NCBI GenBank assembly: GCA_029168955.1
Contig: JAPDOI010000906.1
Span: 124,001 to 188,000 of the forward strand
Length of the DNA: 64,000 nt
Source of the DNA: Aplectana chamaeleonis
Lineage: Eukaryota > Nematoda > Chromadorea > Rhabditida > Cosmocercidae
Direction: 5' to 3'
This document shows, piece after piece, positions 58,093 through 64,000 of this stretch. A program made the position numbers and the translations under genes. Within the stretch, counting starts at the first letter, position 1. Each line of letters starts with the position of its first letter. A model generated the notes under the pieces. It was not told where the DNA came from. It saw only the letters and a list, made by a program, of their open reading frames with translations, and searched no databases.

Positions 58093-61000
58093 AGGAACTG
58101 CAAAACAGGATCCAAGATGTTCAACCTACGCGTGGTGGATCTGTGGAGTCGACATATGGAGGCTCATCAAACGAACATCAATCACTCCATGTGGAGTTTT
58201 TTCGTATTGGGAGTGTAGATGGCTGGCTGCTGCACTCCTCTGTATTCTACTTCTACGAGCTGGCATTGAGAGGAATCCGGGACCGCGCAGCAAGACACCA
58301 CGATATCCCTGCTGTCACTGCGGACTATCTGCTCAACATGCAAGCATTCAATGTGGCGGTTGCCTTGGCTGGGTGCACCTCAAATGTTCGGGATTGTCCA
58401 GCTATGATGACTACACTCATGCTTACTGTTGTATGTCTTGCTCTGTAAATCCTCCTAGGGTTCCTCAGCATGGTCTTAGCATTTATCAACTAAATATCAA
58501 TGGCCTACGTGCCAAACTTGCTGAACTCACAGTGTATGTAGATCGCACTCAACCTGATGTCATTCTCCTGCAGGAGACCAAGCTTAGCATTTCTTCCTCC
58601 TCCCTTCCCCGTCTCCCCGGTTATCTATCCTATCATGTTCCACGTACTTCCCATGGCGGTGGTGTTTCAACTTTTGTGGAATCATCTATCCCTTCTTACC
58701 TTATTACTCTTCCCGATGATGATGTTGTTGAATGTCTTGGAGTTCATATTGTATTACAAAGTGGCCCCCTTGATATTGTCAATGTCTATATACCCCCCAC
58801 CACATCCTGTCCCATTTCATTTGATCCCACGCCTTATTTACATGAAGTCCATATTGCCCTAACATCAAGTTCGGTTGTAGTGGCACGTGAATTTAATGCT
58901 CATTCTCCTTCGTGATTTTCTCCTCTGTAGCCTGATAATAGAGGTGAACTGCTTGAGCTTTTCGCTGATGATTGTGATCTTGTTCCCATCAATGAGGATT
59001 CTCCCACTCGTCTTCCAGCGGTGGGCAGACCCTCCTCACCCGACATCACGTTTGTATCATCCTCGCTAGCTATTTCCTGTACCTGGTCTACTGATGTGGC
59101 ACTGACCAGTGATCATGTTCCCATAATTATATCATTGGATCTGTCACTTAATAGTTTGCTTGCTCCGTTCTCTGGCTCTCGTTGTAAGTCCTATTCTAAT
59201 TATCGTAAGGCTAACTGGGACTTACTCAAAGAGGTATTGCTCAGCCAGGCGGCCAGCTACCCATGGAACGGCTCAGTCTACGACAAGGAGAAGTTCATAG
59301 TGGATGCCATAGGACGTGCTACCAAAGCTGCTATCCCTACTGGACGTGTGAGGACTTTTCACCCGAACGTGCCCAGTGAAGTGCTTGAACTAATCACTAT
59401 GAGAGACGACAAACGAAGATCGGACCCCAATGATCCAGCGATACAGCAGCTGTCGGAAAACATCACCGCATTGCTAAATGAACACAAGCAGCAACGCTGG
59501 AAAGAGCTCACCGAGTCGATCGATTTTACCGTGGATGCCAAAAAAGCCTGGACCACTTTGAAGCGGCTTTCAGGCAAAAGATGAGTATTGACCGCAACAT
59601 GCTCGAGTTTCCGTCTGGAAGATTCGAGCACGGTTACAAGGCTGCTTGTCTGCTCGGCAAACTATTTGCATCTGCGTCATCGCCTCGGGATAAGCAACAC
59701 AGACGAACAATGCGAGCAATCAGGAAACTCAGTCGACTGGATGTCCCTGCTATCTCTCCTTCCGCCATCGACAAGGTCATCAAATCGATGAAAAATTCGC
59801 GTGCTGAGGGACCCGACGGGATTTCGGCTGTTCATCTCAAACATATTCCTGAATCCTATTACGAACTGCTCTCTGATCTTATTCATTCGTCTTTCAGTTC
59901 TGGTGTTGTTCCAGCCCGCTGGAAACAAGCTGTCGTCATCCCCATCGCCAAGCCAGGCAAGCCGCCGGATAAGGCTGCTTCCCACCGCCCCATTTCCCTC
60001 CTCTCCCCCTTGCCAAGCTTGCGGAAAGATTCCTCAATCCGCTCCTCCAAAGCAGTCTACAGCACAACACCCACCAGCATGGTTTCAAGAAGGAGCATTC
60101 CACAGTCACAGCCCTGACGTCGATTACCGAGCACATAATCGCTGGATTTAACCGCAAGACCCCGGCTGGTAGAAGCCTCGTCGTTGCCATAGATCTTACG
60201 GCGGCTTTGATAGCGTCAGTCTTCCGCTCCTCTCGAAATCGATTCTGGAATCGGACATGCCCAGTTGGTCTAAAAGATGGATTAATAGCTTTATCAAGAA
60301 CCGGCCTATTCGTGTCAAGTTCGACGGACATCTGTCGTCTTCGGTTCCTCTGAAAGCCGGTGTCCCCCAAGGCGGAGTGTTATCCCCTAGCCTATTTTCG
60401 CTATTTCTATCTGATATTCCTGTTCCACCAACTGGTATTCATCTGTGCCTGTACGCTGATGACATCACCATCGTAAGCACGGACTCAGTTATTGATCGAG
60501 CCACTGCTACCATGAATGACTACTTACGGACCCTGGCAGTGTATCTTAAATCAAAGTCGCTGACTGTCTCTGCCTCCAAATCAAGTGCTATTCTATGTGC
60601 AACGGCTACTATTGAACATCGGCTTCATCCCAGAGTCATGTGGGATGGCCACGAGCTGCCACTGTCTCAGCATCCTCGACTATTGGGAGTTTTCCTGGAC
60701 CCCTCTTTAAGATTTCATGAAAATACGCGTATACGAGCTGTCTCTGCCAACTCGCGCAACAACATTCTCCGCGCCTTGGCTGGAACCTCGTGGGGCAGCA
60801 CGAAGGAGGTACTACGTACGACTTATAGAGCCATGGTCCAGCCGGTCTTGGAATATGGCGCCCCTATTTGGACTCGACATCTCTCTGAATCCTCTTGGTG
60901 CAAGCTGCAGAGAGCACAGAACACTGCCCTCAGGCTTATTACTGGATGTCACAAATCGACGCCTATTCCGCATCTTCATCAAGAAACCGGCCTACTCCCT

Positions 61001-61562
61001 GTAGAACAGCACTGCTTACTCCAGTCTCAGCAGTTTCTCATAAGTATTGTCAAGAGCCCGACCCATCCAAACTACCATCTTCTGTCGTCCGGGCCCCAAC
61101 CAAGAAACATACGCACGCCGCTCAATGCTTCCCTGTCTGATGTCGATAAACAACGCTGGGCTACATCCGAGCTCTCCCGCAGAAGACTCCAGATGGCGGA
61201 GCATACGCGCTTTGTGGCAGAGTACCTGTCTGATGCTCAGCCCAACCCAATTTATGGCGGCGTGCCACCACGAGTCGACGACAGCGAAGCCGATCTACCG
61301 AGACGCACCCGAACAATCCTCGCTGGTCTGCGATGCGGCCACTCCACATATCTAAAGGCCTACGCTCATCGGATCGATCAGTCAGTCCCTGATAGATGCC
61401 CTGATTGTGAATGTGTTGGACATGATTCATTGCATCTATTTTCATGTCCGGCTAGACCTACAATGTTATCTGCTCGAGATCTATGGTGCAAGCCGTGTGA
61501 AGTGGCTAGCTTCCTACGCCTTTGATGCGATGCTCTGTTCATGGCTGAGAAGAAGAAGAAGA
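58093..61562 (+). mobile_element. Full-length CR1-like retrotransposon (family B)
   Basis: The TSD is a perfect 14-bp AGGAACTGCGAAAC (58079-58092 and 61563-61576). At 3,470 bp it is nearly the length of family A. It ends in (AGA)n, like family A. The protein is clearly diverged from family A, so the two are separate lineages. Confidence 0.9.
58240..61525 (+). pseudogene. CR1-B polyprotein: 2A-like, PHD, EEP, RT, zinc motif
   Basis: LLLRAGIERNPGP (motif 58259-58285) is followed by a PHD-type finger (CCHCGLSAQ, CGGCLGWVHLKC, CCMSC). The EEP domain has YQLNINGLRAK, LLQETKLS and SDHVPI, but GDFNAH reads REFNAH at about 58885-58900, so the catalytic Asp position is Glu. A frameshift follows near 58915. 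Further frames cover the linker (59021-59584) and RT (59581-60117, then 60257-61525), with VPQGGVLSPSLF and YADD at 60452-60463. The zinc motif is CPDCECVGHDSLHLFSCP. Three frameshifts show it is inactive, yet the last 422 codons are open. Confidence 0.85.
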
Positions 61563-61576
61563 AGGAACTGCGAAAC

Positions 61577-62249
61577 TCGCAGGTGGACCTATAAATATGA
61601 AACAAAGTGTATTGAAACGGTATAAGACTAACGTACTCTGTGAGATTTTTTCGATGACGATGCCCAGATGCATGCTGTAGCTGATCATGTGGGTTTGGCG
61701 AAACTGGGCATCCACACAGTTCACAATAATAGCCTTTGCCGTGAGCCTGAAGAGATCAGATAATCCAAGCACGCAAAACGAGAACAAAAAATTGTCTTCA
61801 TAGTCTAGCCTGGGTTGCTATACAAGTAAAAAATAGAACAAAAGCTGCTCTATGATAGGCCGCCCTGGGTCATTCATAGGCCCTCATTGTCCCAACGCGA
61901 TCAGAGTTCAATCATTAATGTCACTAGTAACATTGGGACACTCAGTCAGGGGCGGCGTAGGCTGGCCTATTGCTGGACCCAGGCGGGACTGCAGACGACC
62001 CAAGACGGCCAATGGACGATTTAGGAAGGACTTCATCGGGCTATCGTCCAACTATGACGGGGAACTCAGGGAGAAATTCTGGTTCGCAGATCAATCCAAA
62101 GGATTTAAGGGATTCGAAACCGAAACAAATTTATAAAGACCATAATTCTGAAGTCCGCTCCTGGGTCTACGACAGATCACAGAAGTTAAGGGTGAGTAAG
62201 CCAACTGTCTACCATGATCTGCTGATCAGAATGTCGAAAATATAACCTT
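61577..62249. other. Spacer, nothing recognised
   Basis: Short ORFs only, with no domain or repeat match. Confidence 0.4.
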
Positions 62250-63060
62250 AAAGACAGTTTACACAAGGTGCTGAGTTGATCGCAAAACGCTTGGCTCCGG
62301 GCGAGATTGAACCAGCATATTCCCTTTCCGGGGGAGCGCCTTATCGCACTGCACCACCGAAGCCCCAGCACCGCTCTCACTCAACTGCTCGACAAATCTT
62401 CACCGAAGCAATCATCCTTTCACCCGTTTCATCCCGTTATGCGGGTGAAAGGATGATTGCTTCGGTGAACATTTACCGAGCAGTAGAGTGAGAGCGGAGC
62501 TCGGGTTTTGGTGGTGCAGTGCGATATAGCGCTCTCCCGGAAAGGAAATATGCTGGTTCCATCTCGCCCTGAGCCAAGGGTTTTGCGATCAACTCAGCAC
62601 CTTGTGTAAGCATACCATAACGTGCACTGCGACGTTGAACTGCAGTTACGGCAAAAAACATCCAAAATCGTGTATGGGAGAGCGGCGCTGGGGCTTCGGT
62701 GGTACAGTGTGATAAGGCACTCCCCCGGAAAGGGAATATGCTGGTTCAATCTGGCCCGGAGCCAAGCGTTTTGCGATCAACTCAGCACCTTGTGTAAACA
62801 TACCATAACGTGCACTGCGACGTTGAACTGCAGTTACGGCAAAAAACATCCAAAAATCGTGTATGGGAGAGCGGCGCTGGGGCTTCGGTGGTACAGTGCG
62901 ATAAGGCACTCCCCCGGAAAGGGAATATGCTGGTTCAATCTGGCCCGGAGCCAAGCGTTTTGCGATCAACTCAGCACCTTGTGTAAACATACCATAACGT
63001 GCACTGCGAAGTTGAACTGCAGTTACGGCAAAAAATCATCCAAAATCGTGTAAGACTTAA
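62250..63060. repeat. Foldback MITE with a tandemly amplified arm
   Basis: It starts TTAAAGACAG (62250). The arm 62260-62425 is inverted at 62443-62612. The right arm is then repeated head-to-tail with a ~188-bp period: CATACCATAACG recurs at 62611, 62799 and 62988, and the last unit is partial. The units are almost identical to each other. It ends at the TTAA of the next MITE (63057-63060). Confidence 0.8.
62399..62469. repeat. Perfect 27-bp hairpin at the foldback centre
   Basis: 62399-62425 pairs without mismatch with 62443-62469 (TTCACCGAAGCAATCATCCT at the left arm start), with a 17-nt loop. The pairing extends four more bases after a single mismatch. Confidence 0.9.
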
Positions 63061-63246
63061 AGACAAGGTTCACGATAAAATGATTGCGCATGCGGGTTGT
63101 TCATCGCTCCTACCTACGGATGATGATAAGATATTGTTAGGCTCTTCCACTGGCTACAGCAAGATGCAGTGTCCTGTACCATTACCAGTGGCTAACGGTA
63201 ATGAAGAGCCAGCACGTCCATTCATTTTATCGTGAAATCTGCCTTT
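63057..63246. mobile_element. Short TTAA-family MITE
   Basis: The left end TTAAAGACAAGGTTCACGAT is matched by the inverted ATCGTGAAATCTGCCTTTCA at the right. One side has TTCA in place of TTAA. It contains an inner inverted pair (TACCATTACC region). Non-coding. Confidence 0.65.
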
Positions 63247-64000
63247 CAGTATGTTTCAAGCAAATCCGAGAAAATGACTCGAAGTCTGTCCAAGCATGCG
63301 GCCGGCGTACGTGTTGAGCGGCCGTCGCTCAGGGAAAATCTGAGCGGGCGCTCACACAGCGGAAAACGGCTGGCTGCGCCTGTATTCATCTCCATACTAC
63401 TCTTTTACTTCCTTGTTGTAGCATTAACTTGAGAACTCTCCTGCATCATGACTGTGAGTTTTTTAAATGAAATATCGTCCAATCTGCAATGCAGGCGGGG
63501 TTTTTGGTGAGATAGGGCGCTTCCTATGAACTGCAAATAGTTTTTTTAGAGTCCTACAGCCGCAAGGAAACTTTCGGACGTATCAGCTTGTGGGAACAGA
63601 ACAAAAAATATCTCCCCCAACAACGGGTTCAATCGCAACCATGGCTATAGAAATCTAACAAATGATTCTTCAGGAAATTGTATCACAGAGACAACTCACT
63701 CTAAAATAGCAGGAATGGAAATAAAATGCAGCTGAAGTCAGCTGCTTCCTGTCAGGTGAAAGCTCGTCCAGGGACCCCAGTCACGTCAGCCCCTCAGAAC
63801 GCACACCGCCCACATAAGCCATGAATTCGCATCCGTACAGACTTACGCCCTTTTCATATTTTGGCCGCCGAGGCAAATGCCGCTCCGTGAGCTACGGCAA
63901 GATCAGCGTTTCCGAATACATATTACGTGATGTGGTTGAAACGTACAGCTGACTTATTTGCACCACAAAATGCGGGCAGAACATTAAGATCGGCAACGAA
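63247..64000. other. Spacer to window end, nothing recognised
   Basis: No supported ORF or repeat match. Confidence 0.4.

Noticed and set aside
62622..63053. 143-codon ORF with internal repeats
   Set aside because: It is the tandem MITE arm read in frame. The unit is non-coding elsewhere.

Overview
The window is eukaryotic genomic DNA and looks like a nematode, probably a rhabditid or strongylid relative. Three things point there. A split gene has 55-69 bp introns with TTTCAG-type acceptors. RTE and CR1-like non-LTR retrotransposons are abundant. A swarm of short TTAA-flanked elements begins AAGGCAGTGTTCACGAT or AAGGCATCG, resembling (from memory) AAGGCATCA elements of strongylid nematodes. 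The organism is inferred, since no rRNA, tRNA or spliced-leader gene was found. Most of the window is transposable elements at several levels of nesting.

Layout. 1-4704: long-TIR element holding a hAT-type MITE. 5.5-8.3 kb: TCGGAT-rich repeat, a 42-bp minisatellite split by a MITE, and a TTAA MITE. 10121-15388: a Tc1-like transposon whose transposase gene is broken by a full-length CR1 (9-bp TSD) and a hAT MITE. 16867-21002: a giant foldback Tc1-like element holding a twin-primed CR1 that itself holds an RTE. 21078-23713: a hAT-like element with two 41-bp satellite arrays. 25880-26787: an internally deleted mariner with a mutated catalytic residue. 29874-34244 (minus): the clearest host gene, a RING-finger protein whose exon phases match across TE-filled introns. 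35.4-37.3 kb (minus): an RTE. 39205-48699: a stack in which a hAT MITE was hit by a CR1, which was then hit by a second hAT, an opposite-strand CR1 (itself hit by a TTAA MITE) and a small foldback MITE. 49.5-54.5 kb: more foldback and TTAA elements. 56277-56634 (minus): a possible host exon with 25-residue repeats. 58093-61562: a second, divergent full-length CR1. 62250-63246: a foldback MITE whose arm has expanded into a tandem array.

The CR1 elements are the most interesting coding units. Two divergent families share one reading-frame order: a 2A-like (A)G(V/I)ERNPGP motif, a PHD-type zinc finger, an endonuclease/exonuclease/phosphatase (EEP) domain, a reverse transcriptase with YADD, and a C-terminal CCHHC zinc motif. 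Both end in an (AAG)n tail. In the commoner family I see no AUG in this frame upstream of the 2A-like motif. Target-site duplications (TSDs) read by eye give a relative order for many of the insertions.
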